From Micromonospora sp. NBC_01813 (lineage in GTDB: Bacteria > Actinomycetota > Actinomycetes > Mycobacteriales > Micromonosporaceae): a stretch of 64,000 nt of DNA. The stretch covers positions 3,533,001 to 3,597,000 of the forward strand of contig NZ_CP109067.1 in NCBI RefSeq assembly GCF_035917335.1. The letters are read 5' to 3'. A program made the translations under genes and the position numbers. Of this stretch, positions 48,982 through 59,623 are shown piece after piece; position 1 is the stretch's first letter; every line of letters starts with the position of its first letter. The notes beneath the pieces are model-generated. The model searched no databases, was not told where the DNA came from, and worked only from the letters and a program-made list of their open reading frames with translations.

Positions 48982-49063
48982 CCTTGCCCGGCGCACCCGT
49001 GACGCTGGGCGACGCCGACGCCGGGCCACGGTGCCCGGGCGGCGTCACGATGAAGGGAGCCAC

Positions 49064-49975
49064 ATGTCGGACGGACGCATCGTCGTCTCCGGGCTGACGA
49101 AGCGATACCGCAATGTCACCGCGGTCGACAACCTGTCGTTCACGGTCGAGCCCGGTCGGGTGACCGGATTCCTCGGGCCGAACGGCGCGGGCAAGACCAC
49201 GACACTGCGGATGGTGCTGAACCTGGTCGCGCCGTCCGGTGGGCACGCGACCATCGACGGTCAGCGGTACGCCGACCTGACCGAACCGCTGCGGCACGTC
49301 GGCGCGGTCCTGGAGGCGTCCAGCGCGCACAAGGGCCGGTCCGGCATCAGCCACCTGCGGGTGATCTGCGCGGCGGCCGGCTTTCCCGCCGAACGCGCGC
49401 AGCAGGCGTTGGACCTGGTCGGGCTGACCCCGGCGGCAAAGCGCAAGTTCAAGGGCTACTCGCTGGGCATGCGCCAGCGGCTGGGTATCGCCGCGGCGAT
49501 GCTCGGCGACCCGAAGGTGTTGATCCTCGACGAGCCGGCCAACGGCCTGGACCCGGAGGGGATCCGCTGGATGCGGGATCTGCTCAAGTCGTTCGCCGCG
49601 CAGGGTCGCACCGTGCTGGTCTCCAGCCACCTGCTCGGTGAGATGCAGCTGCTCGCCGACGACGTGGTGATCATCGCCGCCGGGCGGCTGGTCCGCCACG
49701 GCCCGGTCGCCGAGGTGATGGCGTCGATGGCCGGTGCCGGGGCGGTCCGGGTGCGTACGCCGCACGGCGACCGGTTGACGCCCGCGTTGACCAAGGTGGG
49801 CGCCACCGTCACGCCCACCCCGGACGGGGCGCTGCTGGTCACCGGCGTCGAGGCACCGGTGGTCGGACAGACCGCGCTGGCCGAGGCGGTGGAGTTGCAC
49901 GAGCTGTCGAGCGAGCGACCCGACCTGGAACGGGTCTTCCTGGAACTGACCAGCGGGAAGGCGACCATCCGATGA
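49064..49975 (+). CDS. ABC-2 exporter ATP-binding protein
   Basis: This 303-aa ATPase has Walker A GPNGAGKTT (about 39-47), signature YSLGMRQRL, Walker B LILDEPANGLDPEG and switch His in SSHLLGEM. The C-terminal part is an accessory domain as in DrrA/BcrA-type exporters. ATG 49064 is preceded by AGGGAG. The permease start overlaps its stop (ATGA). The substrate (lipid, antibiotic or peptide) is unknown. Confidence 0.93.
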   Translation: MSDGRIVVSGLTKRYRNVTAVDNLSFTVEPGRVTGFLGPNGAGKTTTLRMVLNLVAPSGGHATIDGQRYADLTEPLRHVGAVLEASSAHKGRSGISHLRVICAAAGFPAERAQQALDLVGLTPAAKRKFKGYSLGMRQRLGIAAAMLGDPKVLILDEPANGLDPEGIRWMRDLLKSFAAQGRTVLVSSHLLGEMQLLADDVVIIAAGRLVRHGPVAEVMASMAGAGAVRVRTPHGDRLTPALTKVGATVTPTPDGALLVTGVEAPVVGQTALAEAVELHELSSERPDLERVFLELTSGKATIR

Positions 49976-50799
49976 ACCTGGTACGCAGCGAACTTCTCAA
50001 GATCGGCACCACCAGCACCTGGTGGCTGTTCGCGCTGATCTACCTGCCGTTGTGGGGCCTCACCCTGCTGGTCAACTCGGTGCAGACCGGCTTCCTCGCC
50101 AACCCCGACAATCTCGACAGCATGCCGGCGGACAGCGCCGAGACGATGGCGGCGGTCAGCGGCGACACGGCACTGGCCGCCAACCTGTACACCAACGGGC
50201 AGTTCTTCGGGCTGCTGGTGGTGATGCTGCTCGGCGTGATCGTGGTCACCAACGAGTACTTCCACCAGACCGCGACGACCACCTTCCTGACCACCCCACG
50301 GCGTACCGAGGTGATCATCGCGAAGCTGGCCGCCGCCGTGGTGCTCGGTGCGATCTTCTGGGTGATCACCACCGTGCTGAACCTGATCACCGGCGCGCTG
50401 ATCCTGGCCTGGTACGACGTCGGGACCGAGTTCGGCGCCCGAGGCGTCTGGGAGGCGATCGGGCTCAACGGCCTGGCGTACCTGCTCTGGGCGATCTTCG
50501 GTGTCGGATTCGGAGTGCTGATCCGCAGCCAACTCGGGGCCACCGTCTCGGCGATCCTGCTCTACCTGGGCGGATACATCGGAGCGGCGATCATTCTGAG
50601 TACGTTGGCGGCCAGGTTCGGCGACTGGATCAACGACCTGCAACTGGTGGTGCCGTCGCTGGCCTCGCAGCTGATGGTGACCGGGGTGGATCTGCCGGGC
50701 AGCCCGCCCCGCTGGGCCGGGGCGCTGATCCTGATCGGCTACGCGCTGGTGACCGGGATCATCGGCACGGTGATCACCCGGCGCCGGGACATCTCCTGA
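49972..50799 (+). CDS. ABC-2 exporter permease
   Basis: This 275-aa protein has six membrane segments: about 17-37 (WWLFALIYLPLWGLTLLV), 75-95, 120-145, 160-185, 195-215 and 245-270. NEYFHQTATTTFLTTPRR lies after helix 2, as in ABC-2 permeases. It forms the export channel with the ATPase encoded just before it. The GTG/ATG at 49972 overlaps the ATPase stop. A terminator hairpin follows. Confidence 0.9.
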   Translation: MNLVRSELLKIGTTSTWWLFALIYLPLWGLTLLVNSVQTGFLANPDNLDSMPADSAETMAAVSGDTALAANLYTNGQFFGLLVVMLLGVIVVTNEYFHQTATTTFLTTPRRTEVIIAKLAAAVVLGAIFWVITTVLNLITGALILAWYDVGTEFGARGVWEAIGLNGLAYLLWAIFGVGFGVLIRSQLGATVSAILLYLGGYIGAAIILSTLAARFGDWINDLQLVVPSLASQLMVTGVDLPGSPPRWAGALILIGYALVTGIIGTVITRRRDIS

Positions 50800-50832
50800 C
50801 GGTCGGTCCGAGCCGTCCGCTACCAGCCGGTC

Positions 50833-50864
50833 CGGCCGTCACGCCCAGGTTGGCGTGGCGGCCG
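50833..50864 (+). terminator. Terminator after the ABC exporter
   Basis: The 13-nt arms CGGCCGTCACGCC (50833-50845) and GGCGTGGCGGCCG (50852-50864) pair with one mismatch around loop CAGGTT. Confidence 0.75.
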
Positions 50865-50997
50865 GGGCGGTTGGGCCGGCTGTTGTGAAAAGTGACACGA
50901 GCCGCATGCGACAATGCCGGCCGGCGGCGCACGGCGTAGCCTGGTAGCCGTCATCGACCGGCGCTCCCACCCTGGGCGGCGTCCCCGGATGACCGAG

Positions 50998-51048
50998 CGA
51001 CCCGCGTGACAACCAGCGACCGCGTGACCAACCGACCCGCGTGAAAGA
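50998..51048 (+). repeat. Short direct repeats in the kgd leader
   Basis: CGACCCGCGTGA or a near copy occurs at 50998, 51017 and 51033, with spacings of 19 and 16 bp. The last unit ends about 15 bp before the kgd GTG. They might mark a regulator site or simple slippage. Confidence 0.6.
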
Positions 51049-51062
51049 GGCGATCTCCGGCC

Positions 51063-54000
51063 GTGTCGACCCAGCAGACCTCGCAGGACAACCCGCTGGC
51101 GGGTTTCGGCCCCAACGAGTGGATCGTCGATGAGATGTACCAGAAGTATCTCACCGACCCCGGCAGCGTAGATCCGGCTTGGCACGACTTCTTCGCCGAT
51201 TACAGCCGCGAGCAGCGGGCGTCGCCGACGGAGGCGGCCGCCACGACCGCGACCGAGTCGGCGGCCCGGGCCGGCACCGACGCCCCCGCCGCCGATCGCT
51301 CGGTCGAGCCGCCGGCCGCATCCGCCGCCGGCAGCACGACGCGCCGCAGCCCGGCCACCGCCCGGACCACCGCAGCCCCGGCCGAGCCGGCCACCACCGG
51401 TCAGGCGGCTGGCCGGAGCACCACTGGCGCCGTCAAGAGCAGCCCGACCCGGGCCGGATCCGCGACGAGCAAGACGCCACCGAAGGCGGCGGCGAAGCCT
51501 GCTGCGGCCAAGTCGGCCGGTGGCGGGTCCGGCGCCGGCGCCGGCGGCGCTCGGCAGACTCCGCTGCGTGGGGTCGCCGCCCGGATCGTGCAGAACATGG
51601 ACGCCTCGCTCGCGGTGCCGACCGCGACCAGTGTGCGGGCCGTTCCAGCCAAGCTGCTGGTCGACAACCGCATCGTGATCAACAACCACCTGGCCCGGGG
51701 CCGTGGCGGCAAGGTCAGCTTCACCCACCTGATCGGGTACGCCCTGGTCCGGGCGTTGGCCGAGCGCCCGGAGATGAACAACTCGTTCGCCGAGATCGAC
51801 GGCAAGCCGCACATGGTCGCGCCGGAGCACGTCAACCTCGGCATCGCCATCGACCTGGCCAAGCCGGACGGTTCGCGGACCCTCGTGGTGCCATCGATCA
51901 AGGCCTGCGAGCAGATGGACTTCCGGCAGTTCTGGCAGGCGTACGAAGACGTGGTCCGCCGCGCCCGACGCAACGAACTGACCATGGAGGACTACGGCGG
52001 CACGACGATCTCACTGACCAACCCCGGCGGGATCGGCACCGTGCACTCGCAGCCCCGGCTGATGACCGGCCAGGGCACGATCGTCGGCGTCGGCGCCATG
52101 GAGTACCCGGCGCCGTACGCCGGAATGTCCTCCGAGACCCTCGCAGACCTGGCCGTCAGCAAGATCATCACGCTGACCAGCACCTACGACCACCGGATCA
52201 TCCAGGGTGCGCAGTCCGGCGAGTTCCTCAAGGTGATGCACGAGCTGATCCTCGGCGAGCACGGCTTCTACGACCAGATCTTCACCTCGCTGCGGATCCC
52301 GTACGAGCCGGTGCGCTGGATGCGCGACGTCGCGGTCAGCTCCGAAGGACAGATCAACAAGACCGCCCGGGTCACCGAGCTGATCCACGCCTACCGGGTG
52401 CGCGGGCATCTGATGGCCGACACCGATCCACTCGAGTTCAAGATCCGCAAACACCCGGACCTGGACGTGCTGCAACACGGCCTGACCCTGTGGGACCTGG
52501 ACCGCACCTTCCCGGTGGACGGCTTCGCCGGGCAGCAACGGATGAAGCTGCGGCAGATCCTCGGGGTGCTGCGCGACTCGTACTGCCGGCGGATCGGCAT
52601 CGAGTACATGCACATCCAGGATCCCGAGGAGCGCCGCTGGATCCAGGAACGCATCGAACGCGGCTACGAGAAGCCCGACGCCGGCGAGCAGAAGCACGTC
52701 CTCAACCGGCTCAACGCCGCCGAGGCCTTCGAGACCTTCCTGCAGACCAAGTACGTCGGGCAGAAGCGGTTCTCGCTCGAAGGCGGCGAGTCGCTGATCC
52801 CGCTGCTGGACGAGATCCTGCAGTCGTCGGCCCGCGCCGACCTGGACGAGGTCGTCATCGGCATGGCCCACCGGGGCCGGCTCAACGTGCTGGCCAACAT
52901 CGTCGGCAAGCCGTACGAGAAGATCTTCTCCGAGTTCGAGGGGCACCTCGACCCGAAGTCCACCCAGGGCTCCGGCGACGTCAAGTACCACCTCGGCCAG
53001 GTCGGCAAGTTCACCACCCCGGACGGCGAGCACGGCATCACCGTCTCGGTGACCGCCAACCCGTCGCATCTGGAGGCGGTCGACCCGGTGCTGGAGGGCA
53101 TCGTGCGGGCCAAGCAGGACCGCATCGACCTCAAGCTGGAGGGCTACACCGTCCTTCCGCTGCTGGTGCACGGCGACGCCGCGTTCGCCGGCCAGGGCGT
53201 GGTCGCCGAAACGCTCAACCTGTCCCAGCTGCGTGGCTACCGCACCGGCGGGTCCGTGCACGTCGTCGTCAACAACCAGGTCGGCTTCACCACCGCGCCG
53301 GAGTACAGCCGCTCGTCGCTGTACTGCACCGACGTGGCCCGGATGATCCAGGCGCCGATCTTCCACGTCAACGGCGACGACCCGGAGGCCGTGGTCCGGG
53401 TCGCCCGGCTCGCCTTCGAGTACCGGCAGGCCTTCAACAAGGACGTCGTGATCGACCTGGTCTGCTACCGGCGACGCGGGCACAACGAGGGCGACGACCC
53501 GTCGATGACCAACCCGCTGATGTACGCGATCATCGACACCAAGCGCAGCGTCCGCAAGCTCTACACCGAGGAGCTGATCGGTCGCGGTGACATCACCGTC
53601 ACCGACGCCGAAGAGCTGCTCCGCGACTACCAGTCCCAGCTGGAGCAGGTCTTCAAGGCCACCCGGGACGCCGCCTCGTCGTCCACCAGCCGGATGCCCA
53701 GCCGCCAGCCGGAGCCGGAGCCCGAGGTGGTCACCGCCGTGGACGCCGCCGCCGTCGCGGCGGTCGGGCAGGCGCACGTCGACCTGCCGGACGGTTTCAC
53801 CCCGCACAAGCGCATCCAGCAACTACTGGAGCGGCGGGCCAAGATGGCCGTCTCCGGCGACATCGACTGGGGCTTCGCGGAGATCATCGCGATCGGCACC
53901 CTGCTCGCCGACGGCGTCACCGTCCGCCTCGCCGGGCAGGACTCCCGTCGGGGCACCTTCGTGCAACGGCACGCCTCCGTGGTCGACGCCCAGACCGGCG

Positions 54001-54920
54001 GCGACTACCTGCCGCTGGCCAGCCTGGTCGACGACGAATCCCGGTTCTTCGTGCACGACTCCCTGCTCAGCGAGTACGCGGCGATGGGCTTCGAGTACGG
54101 CTACTCGGTGGAGAACCCGCAGGCACTGGTGCTGTGGGAGGCGCAATTCGGCGACTTCGTCAACGGCGCCCAGTCGATCGTCGACGAGTTCGTCTCCTCC
54201 GGCGAGGTCAAGTGGGGGCAGCGTTCGGCGCTGACCCTGCTGCTGCCACACGGCCACGAGGGCCAGGGCCCGGACCACACCTCCGGGCGGCCGGAGCGCT
54301 ACCTGCAGATGTGCGCCGAGGACAACATGCGCATCGCCATCCCGTCCACCCCGGCGAACTACTTCCACCTGCTGCGTCGCCAGGCCCTGTCACCCAAGCG
54401 CAAGCCGCTGGTGGTCTTCACCCCGAAGTCGCTGCTGCGGCACAAGCTCTGTGTCTCCGCCGTCGCCGACTTCACCTCCGGCACGTTCCAGCCGGTGCTG
54501 TCCGACCCGGTCGTCACCGGCCGACCCGAGGCGGTCAAGCGGGTGCTGCTCTGCTCCGGCAAGGTCTACTACGACCTGGTCCAGGCCCGGGCCGAGCGGC
54601 ACGCCATCACCGGCGGCAACGGGCAGGTGGACACCGACACCGCGATCATCCGGATGGAGCAGCTCTACCCGCTGCCGGTGGAGCAGCTGCGGGCCGCGCT
54701 GGCGGCGTACCCGAACGCGGAGGACTTCGCCTGGGTTCAGGAGGAGCCGGCCAACCAGGGCGCCTGGTCGTTCGTGGCGCTCAACCTGCTGGAGCACCTG
54801 GACGGCGTACGGCTGCGGCGGATCTCCCGCCCGGCGGCGGCGGCGCCGTCGGTCGGGTCGACCAAGCTGCACGACGTCGAGCAGGCCGCGCTGATCGACG
54901 CCGCGCTGCCGCGGCGCTGA
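51063..54920 (+). CDS. kgd: Multifunctional 2-oxoglutarate decarboxylase/dehydrogenase E1o-E2o
   Basis: This 1285-aa enzyme is the actinobacterial fused form. Residues 1-40 match the Kgd N-terminus ([21 protein letters not shown]). An Ala/Pro/Thr-rich linker (about 45-165) follows. Residues about 170-390 form an E2o acyltransferase-like domain ([27 protein letters not shown]); no lipoyl domain is present. Residues about 420-1285 form the thiamine-diphosphate E1 ([41 protein letters not shown]). It converts 2-oxoglutarate to succinyl-CoA or succinic semialdehyde in the TCA cycle. In mycobacteria the FHA protein GarA inhibits this enzyme; no garA is in this window. GTG 51063 fits the family. 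Confidence 0.96.
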   Translation: MSTQQTSQDNPLAGFGPNEWIVDEMYQKYLTDPGSVDPAWHDFFADYSREQRASPTEAAATTATESAARAGTDAPAADRSVEPPAASAAGSTTRRSPATARTTAAPAEPATTGQAAGRSTTGAVKSSPTRAGSATSKTPPKAAAKPAAAKSAGGGSGAGAGGARQTPLRGVAARIVQNMDASLAVPTATSVRAVPAKLLVDNRIVINNHLARGRGGKVSFTHLIGYALVRALAERPEMNNSFAEIDGKPHMVAPEHVNLGIAIDLAKPDGSRTLVVPSIKACEQMDFRQFWQAYEDVVRRARRNELTMEDYGGTTISLTNPGGIGTVHSQPRLMTGQGTIVGVGAMEYPAPYAGMSSETLADLAVSKIITLTSTYDHRIIQGAQSGEFLKVMHELILGEHGFYDQIFTSLRIPYEPVRWMRDVAVSSEGQINKTARVTELIHAYRVRGHLMADTDPLEFKIRKHPDLDVLQHGLTLWDLDRTFPVDGFAGQQRMKLRQILGVLRDSYCRRIGIEYMHIQDPEERRWIQERIERGYEKPDAGEQKHVLNRLNAAEAFETFLQTKYVGQKRFSLEGGESLIPLLDEILQSSARADLDEVVIGMAHRGRLNVLANIVGKPYEKIFSEFEGHLDPKSTQGSGDVKYHLGQVGKFTTPDGEHGITVSVTANPSHLEAVDPVLEGIVRAKQDRIDLKLEGYTVLPLLVHGDAAFAGQGVVAETLNLSQLRGYRTGGSVHVVVNNQVGFTTAPEYSRSSLYCTDVARMIQAPIFHVNGDDPEAVVRVARLAFEYRQAFNKDVVIDLVCYRRRGHNEGDDPSMTNPLMYAIIDTKRSVRKLYTEELIGRGDITVTDAEELLRDYQSQLEQVFKATRDAASSSTSRMPSRQPEPEPEVVTAVDAAAVAAVGQAHVDLPDGFTPHKRIQQLLERRAKMAVSGDIDWGFAEIIAIGTLLADGVTVRLAGQDSRRGTFVQRHASVVDAQTGGDYLPLASLVDDESRFFVHDSLLSEYAAMGFEYGYSVENPQALVLWEAQFGDFVNGAQSIVDEFVSSGEVKWGQRSALTLLLPHGHEGQGPDHTSGRPERYLQMCAEDNMRIAIPSTPANYFHLLRRQALSPKRKPLVVFTPKSLLRHKLCVSAVADFTSGTFQPVLSDPVVTGRPEAVKRVLLCSGKVYYDLVQARAERHAITGGNGQVDTDTAIIRMEQLYPLPVEQLRAALAAYPNAEDFAWVQEEPANQGAWSFVALNLLEHLDGVRLRRISRPAAAAPSVGSTKLHDVEQAALIDAALPRR

Positions 54921-54934
54921 ATCCGGAGTCCGGG

Positions 54935-55114
54935 ATGTACTTCACCGACCGTGGTATCGAAGAGCTGGCGGCGCGGCGCGGCGAGGAGGAGGTCGCGATC
55001 GCCTGGCTCGCCGAACGGCTGCGTGACTTCGTCGACCTGAACCCGGAGTTCGAGACGCCGATCGAGCGGTTCGCCACCTGGCTGGCCCGACTCGACGACG
55101 AAGACGACGAGTAA
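54935..55114 (+). CDS. DUF6104 family protein
   Basis: This 59-aa acidic protein (MYFTDRGIEELAARRGEEE, then WLAERLRDFVDLNPEFE, WLARLDDEDDE) matches DUF6104, a small actinomycete family of unknown function usually found directly after kgd. GGAG precedes the ATG. It lies 14 bp after the kgd stop and is probably a partner or regulator of the enzyme. A terminator follows. Confidence 0.85.
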   Translation: MYFTDRGIEELAARRGEEEVAIAWLAERLRDFVDLNPEFETPIERFATWLARLDDEDDE

Positions 55115-55138
55115 CAGCGGCCGACGGGTCGGCCGCTG
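55115..55138 (+). terminator. Terminator after kgd-DUF6104
   Basis: A perfect 10-bp stem (CAGCGGCCGA with TCGGCCGCTG) and 4-nt loop CGGG begin right after the stop. Confidence 0.8.
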
Positions 55139-55209
55139 AGGCTGGTCCCACCGGGGACCGGGACCAATGTCACCTGACCTTCGCCGGCTCCGCCTTGTAC
55201 GTTGAGGCG

Positions 55210-57273
55210 GTGGCGCGAAGTGTCTATGTGGCCGGTCTCGGCCCCGGTGGTGGCAAGTCCACCGTCGCGCTCGGCCTGGCCGAGCTGCTGTCCCGTCGGG
55301 TCGAACGAATCGGGGTGTTCCGGCCGCTGGTCGCCGGGGACGGCCCGGACGCGACGCTGACCCTGCTGCGCGAGCGCTACCGCATCGACCTGCCCGACGA
55401 CCAGCTCTACGGCGCCAGCTACGCGCAGGCCGCCGAGCTGGTCGCCGACGGCCGCCGGGAGGAGCTGATCTCCCGGATCGTCGGCCGTTACCGGGAGCTG
55501 GAGCGACGCTGCCCGGCGGTGCTGGTCATCGGCAGCGACTTCGACGACGCCGGCGACAACGGCGGCCTCCCCCGTGAGCTGGCGTTCAACGCCCGGCTCG
55601 CCACCGAGTTCGGCAGCGTCGTGGTCGCCGTCGTCGACGGCGTCCACCGCGACGCTGCCGAGGTCGCCGGGGCGGTCCGCAGCGCGTACCACTCGTTGAC
55701 GGAGCTGGGCACGACGGTGCTGGCGGTGCTGGCGAACCGGGTGACCACCGAGGTCGTCGCGCCGGAGCTGCCGGTGCCGGTCTACCTGATCCCGGAGATC
55801 CCGGCGGTGTCGGCGCCGACCGTCGCCGAGGTCGCCGACGCGCTGGACGCGAGCGTGCTCACCGGTGACGACACCGCGCTCAACCGGGACGTACTCGACT
55901 TCGTGGTCGGCGCGGCGCACGTGCCGGTGCTGCTGGACCACCTCGTCGACGGCGCCCTGGTGATCACCCCCGGCGACCGGGCGGACCTGCTGGTCGCGGT
56001 CAGCGCCGCGCACGCCGCCGGGCTGGTCTCCCTCGCCGGGATCGCGTTGACCCTCGGCGAGCAGCCGGATCCACGGGCGATGCGCCTCGTGCAGCGGCTC
56101 GGCAGCAACCTGGCGGTGCTGTCGGTGCCGGCGGACAGCTTCCACGCGGTCTCCGCCGCCGGGCGGATCGCCGGCCGGCCCAGCCCGGACAACCCGCGCA
56201 AGGTGGAGGCGGCGCTCGGTGCCTTCGAGTCCAGCGTCGACACCGTCGAGCTGGCCCGCCGGCTCGACGTCACCAGGTCCGCCCGGGTCACCCCGATGAT
56301 GTTCGAGTACGCGCTGATCGACCGGGCCCGCGCCGACCGGCGGCGGCTGGTGCTGCCGGAGGGCACCGACGAACGGATCCTGCGAGCCACCGAGATCCTG
56401 CTCCGGCGCGGCGTCGCCGAGCTGACCCTGCTCGGCGACGTCGACGACATCGCCCGGCGGGCCCGGGAACTCGGTGTGCAGATCGACGGCGCCCGGCTCG
56501 TCGACCCGGCTACCAGCCCGTGGCGCGACGACTTCGCCGCGAGGTACGCGACACTGCGCCAGCACAAGGGAGTCACCCTCGACCTGGCGCTCGACGTGAT
56601 CGGCGACGTCAACTACTTCGGCACGATGATGGTGCACGCCGGGCACGTCGACGGCATGGTCTCCGGGGCCACCCACACCACCGCCGCGACGATCCGCCCG
56701 GCGTTCGAGATCGTCAAGACGGTGCCGGGTGTCTCGGTCGCCTCCAGCGTGTTCTTCATGCTGCTCGCCGACCGGGTCCTCGTCTACGGCGACTGCGCCG
56801 TCAACCCGGACCCGGACGCCGAGCAGTTGGCCGACATCGCGGTCAGTTCGGCGCAGACCGCCGCCCAGTTCGGCATCGAGCCCCGGGTGGCGATGCTGTC
56901 CTACTCCACCGGCACCTCCGGCAGCGGCGACGACGTCCGTAAGGTGGCCGCCGCCACCGACCTGGTCCGCCAGCGCCGGCCCGACCTGCTGGTCGAGGGG
57001 CCGATCCAGTACGACGCCGCGATCGACCCGACGGTGGCCGCCACCAAACTGCCCGGCAGCGCGGTCGCCGGCCGGGCCACCGTCTTCGTCTTCCCCGACC
57101 TGAACACCGGCAACAACACCTACAAGGCGGTGCAGCGTTCCGCCGGCGCGGTCGCGGTCGGCCCGGTCATGCAGGGCCTGCGCAGCCCGGTCAACGATCT
57201 GTCCCGGGGCGCGACCGTGCCCGATATCGTCAACACCGTGGCGATCACCGCGATCCAGGCCGCCGCGCAGTGA
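55210..57273 (+). CDS. pta: Phosphate acetyltransferase
   Basis: This 687-aa long-form Pta has an N-terminal BioD-like P-loop domain (GLGPGGGKSTVALGLAELL), a DRTGG middle domain and a C-terminal phosphotransacetylase domain from about residue 365 (LVLPEGTDERIL, GMVSGATHTTAATIRPAF, LSYSTGTSGSG, EGPIQYDAAIDP). It interconverts acetyl-CoA and acetyl phosphate. GTG 55210 opens VARSVYVAGLGPGGG, as in other long Ptas; a TTG 15 nt upstream is less likely. The stop overlaps the ackA start (GTGA). Confidence 0.95.
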   Translation: MARSVYVAGLGPGGGKSTVALGLAELLSRRVERIGVFRPLVAGDGPDATLTLLRERYRIDLPDDQLYGASYAQAAELVADGRREELISRIVGRYRELERRCPAVLVIGSDFDDAGDNGGLPRELAFNARLATEFGSVVVAVVDGVHRDAAEVAGAVRSAYHSLTELGTTVLAVLANRVTTEVVAPELPVPVYLIPEIPAVSAPTVAEVADALDASVLTGDDTALNRDVLDFVVGAAHVPVLLDHLVDGALVITPGDRADLLVAVSAAHAAGLVSLAGIALTLGEQPDPRAMRLVQRLGSNLAVLSVPADSFHAVSAAGRIAGRPSPDNPRKVEAALGAFESSVDTVELARRLDVTRSARVTPMMFEYALIDRARADRRRLVLPEGTDERILRATEILLRRGVAELTLLGDVDDIARRARELGVQIDGARLVDPATSPWRDDFAARYATLRQHKGVTLDLALDVIGDVNYFGTMMVHAGHVDGMVSGATHTTAATIRPAFEIVKTVPGVSVASSVFFMLLADRVLVYGDCAVNPDPDAEQLADIAVSSAQTAAQFGIEPRVAMLSYSTGTSGSGDDVRKVAAATDLVRQRRPDLLVEGPIQYDAAIDPTVAATKLPGSAVAGRATVFVFPDLNTGNNTYKAVQRSAGAVAVGPVMQGLRSPVNDLSRGATVPDIVNTVAITAIQAAAQ

Positions 57274-58406
57274 CCGGCGCGGCGCGGATCCTGGTCCTCA
57301 ACTGCGGCTCGTCGTCGCTGAAGTACCAGCTCTTCGACGGCGACCAGGTGGTCGACAAGGGCGTCGTCGAGCGGATCGGTGAGCCCGACGGCGGGCCGGG
57401 AGACCACGCCGCGGCGCTGCGGTCGATGGCCGAGCGGGTCGACCTGACCGGGCTCGCCGGGGTCGGGCACCGGGTGGTGCACGGCGGCGTCCGCTTCGCC
57501 GAGCCGACCCTGGTCACCGATGAGGTGGTGGCGGAGATCGAACGGCTGGTGCCGCTCGCCCCGCTGCACAATCCGGCCAACCTGACCGGCATCGCCCAGG
57601 CCCGCCGGCTGCTGCCGGACGTGCCGCAGGTGGCGGTCTTCGACACCGCCTTCCACCGGACACTGCCGCCGGAGCAGGCCAGCTACGCGATCGACGCCGA
57701 CACCGCGCAGCGGTACGGCATCCGCCGGTACGGCTTCCACGGCACCTCACACGCGTACGTGTCCCGGCGGACCGCCGCCGCGCTCGGCCGGTCCCCGGTC
57801 GACGTCGACGTGATCACCCTGCACCTGGGCAACGGCGCGAGCGCCTGCGCGGTGGCCGGTGGGCGCAGCGTCGCCACCTCGATGGGCCTGTCCCCGCTGG
57901 AGGGCCTGGTGATGGGGACCCGCAGCGGCGACCTGGACCCGGCGGTGGTGTTCCACCTGGAGCGGGTCGCCGGCTGGTCGATCGCCGACGTCGACCGACT
58001 GCTCAACCAACGCAGCGGGCTGGTCGGGCTGACCGGTGTCGGCGACATGCGCGAGGTGCTGCGCCGCAGGGACGCCGGCGACCCGGCTGCCCGGCTCGCC
58101 TTCGACGTCTACTGCGCCCGGATCAGGTTCTACGTCGGCGGCTACTACGCCCTGCTGGGTCGGGTTGACGCGATCACCTTCACCGCCGGGGTCGGCGAGA
58201 ACGCCGCCCCGGTGCGGGCCGCCGCCCTGGCCGGGCTCGACGGCCTCGGCATCGCCGTCGACCCGGGCCGCAACGACGGCGGCCGCGGCGAACGGCGAAT
58301 CTCCCCGGACGACTCGCCCGTCCAGGTGTGGGTGGTTCCCACCGATGAGGAGTACGAGATCGCCGACCAGACCCGGGCGGTGCTGGGCCGCCGATGCGGT
58401 GGGTAG
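57270..58406 (+). CDS. ackA: Acetate kinase
   Basis: This 378-aa protein has the acetate-kinase signatures VLNCGSSSLKYQLF (about 8-21), GHRVVHGG, FDTAFHRTLP, YGFHGTSHAYVS, and the ATP-binding GLSPLEGLVMGTRSGDLDP and FTAGVGENA. It makes acetate and ATP from acetyl phosphate (or the reverse). It is the second gene of the pta-ackA operon, with GTG 57270 inside the pta stop. The pair balances carbon overflow downstream of acetyl-CoA. Confidence 0.96.
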   Translation: MTGAARILVLNCGSSSLKYQLFDGDQVVDKGVVERIGEPDGGPGDHAAALRSMAERVDLTGLAGVGHRVVHGGVRFAEPTLVTDEVVAEIERLVPLAPLHNPANLTGIAQARRLLPDVPQVAVFDTAFHRTLPPEQASYAIDADTAQRYGIRRYGFHGTSHAYVSRRTAAALGRSPVDVDVITLHLGNGASACAVAGGRSVATSMGLSPLEGLVMGTRSGDLDPAVVFHLERVAGWSIADVDRLLNQRSGLVGLTGVGDMREVLRRRDAGDPAARLAFDVYCARIRFYVGGYYALLGRVDAITFTAGVGENAAPVRAAALAGLDGLGIAVDPGRNDGGRGERRISPDDSPVQVWVVPTDEEYEIADQTRAVLGRRCGG

Positions 58407-58447
58407 CGGGTCAGCCGACGCCGGTGCTGGTGCTGGTGCCGCCGGTG

Positions 58448-58612
58448 CTAGACCAGCAGCCAGACGGCGATCGCGATGACGACCGCGACAGCGACCGCGA
58501 TACCGATGATCAACGGCAGTCGGGACGGCTGCTCGGCGACCGGTGCCGGGGTAGCTTGGAAGGCGCGGAACGCCTCGGTGTTGCCGCTCGGATCGACGTA
58601 CTCGTCAGACAT
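58448..58612 (-). CDS. Small single-span membrane protein, 54 aa
   Basis: The first half is polar (MSDEYVDPSGNTEAFRAFQA), and the C-terminal 22 residues are a membrane helix rich in Ile, Val and Ala that ends WLLV. It could be a small regulatory membrane protein. I do not recognise the family. ATG 58612 was chosen over an upstream start that would add nine residues. It is convergent with ackA. Confidence 0.6.
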   Translation of the reverse strand: MSDEYVDPSGNTEAFRAFQATPAPVAEQPSRLPLIIGIAVAVAVVIAIAVWLLV

Positions 58613-58705
58613 GACGACGACCCTAGCGAAGTCGGTCACGCCCTGCCACGACCGGTCGCCGCGTGCCGTTGGTCGACCGGGTGGTCACCTGGTAACAATC
58701 GTCCA

Positions 58706-59623
58706 ATGCACGCCTTCCGTCCGGCGGTAGCCGGCCTGCTCACCGTCGGTCTGTTCACCGGCCTCGTCGCCGGTTGCGGCACCGCCCCGGGCCGGGCGCC
58801 GGTGTTCAACACGCCCGCTTCGGTCGAACCCACGCCGACGCCGGGACGACCGGCACCGGCCGAGCGCCTCGCCGTCGACACGCGCACCCTCGACCTCGCC
58901 CGCGGTGACCGACCGCTACCGGTCAGCGTCTGGTATCCGGCCGACGGCGACGGGCCGTTCCCGGTGGTGCTGTTCAGCCACGGACTCGGCGGCGAGCCGG
59001 CCGACTACCGGGCGGTGCTGACCGAGTGGGCCGCCGCCGGTTTCGTCGTCGCCGCCCCCACCTACCCGTTCACCAGCGAGGGGTCCGGCGGCAACGCGCT
59101 GGACGTGCTGAACCAACCGGCGGACGCCTCGTACGTGCTGGACGAACTGCTCGCCCTCGACGAACTCGACGGCGACGAGTTGGCCGGACGCCTCGACGTC
59201 GAACGGGTCGCCGCCGCCGGGCACTCGGCCGGCGGCATCACCACCGTGGGAATGTTCACCGTGGCCCGTGACGAGCGCCTGGACGCCGGTGTCGTGCTGG
59301 CCGGCAGCGCGCTCGGTGTGGGTACGGCGTTCAGCGGCGCCGCCGCCCCGCAACTGTTCATCCACGGCGAGCTGGACGAGGTGGTGTCGTACGCGTCCGG
59401 CAAGGCGGCGTACGACCGGGTGCCCTGGCCGAAGGCGATGCTCAGCCTGCCCGACGGCGACCACGGACAGTCGTTGCTGCGGCCCGGCAACGCCGCGTAC
59501 GACATCGTGCTCGACACCAGCACCGAGTTCCTGCGCTGGACGCTGTACGGCGATCCGGCCGCCCGGGACCGGCTGGCCGCCGACGTACCGGCCGGGGTGG
59601 CGGTCTTCGACGACCAGCTCTAA
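58706..59623 (+). CDS. Lipoprotein alpha/beta hydrolase
   Basis: This 305-aa protein has a signal peptide and lipobox LVAGC (Cys about 24). An alpha/beta-hydrolase domain follows with VVLFSHGLGG (oxyanion hole), the nucleophile motif GHSAGG, and a catalytic His in DGDHGQS. It resembles dienelactone-hydrolase/PAF-acetylhydrolase-like secreted esterases. The substrate is unknown. ATG 58706 begins MHAFRPAVAGLL. Its TAA shares bases with the convergent gene's stop. Confidence 0.85.
   Translation: MHAFRPAVAGLLTVGLFTGLVAGCGTAPGRAPVFNTPASVEPTPTPGRPAPAERLAVDTRTLDLARGDRPLPVSVWYPADGDGPFPVVLFSHGLGGEPADYRAVLTEWAAAGFVVAAPTYPFTSEGSGGNALDVLNQPADASYVLDELLALDELDGDELAGRLDVERVAAAGHSAGGITTVGMFTVARDERLDAGVVLAGSALGVGTAFSGAAAPQLFIHGELDEVVSYASGKAAYDRVPWPKAMLSLPDGDHGQSLLRPGNAAYDIVLDTSTEFLRWTLYGDPAARDRLAADVPAGVAVFDDQL

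Noticed and set aside
51179-53590. Second long plus-strand frame inside kgd
   Set aside because: It is an out-of-frame shadow of kgd with Arg/Gly/Pro-rich low-complexity content.
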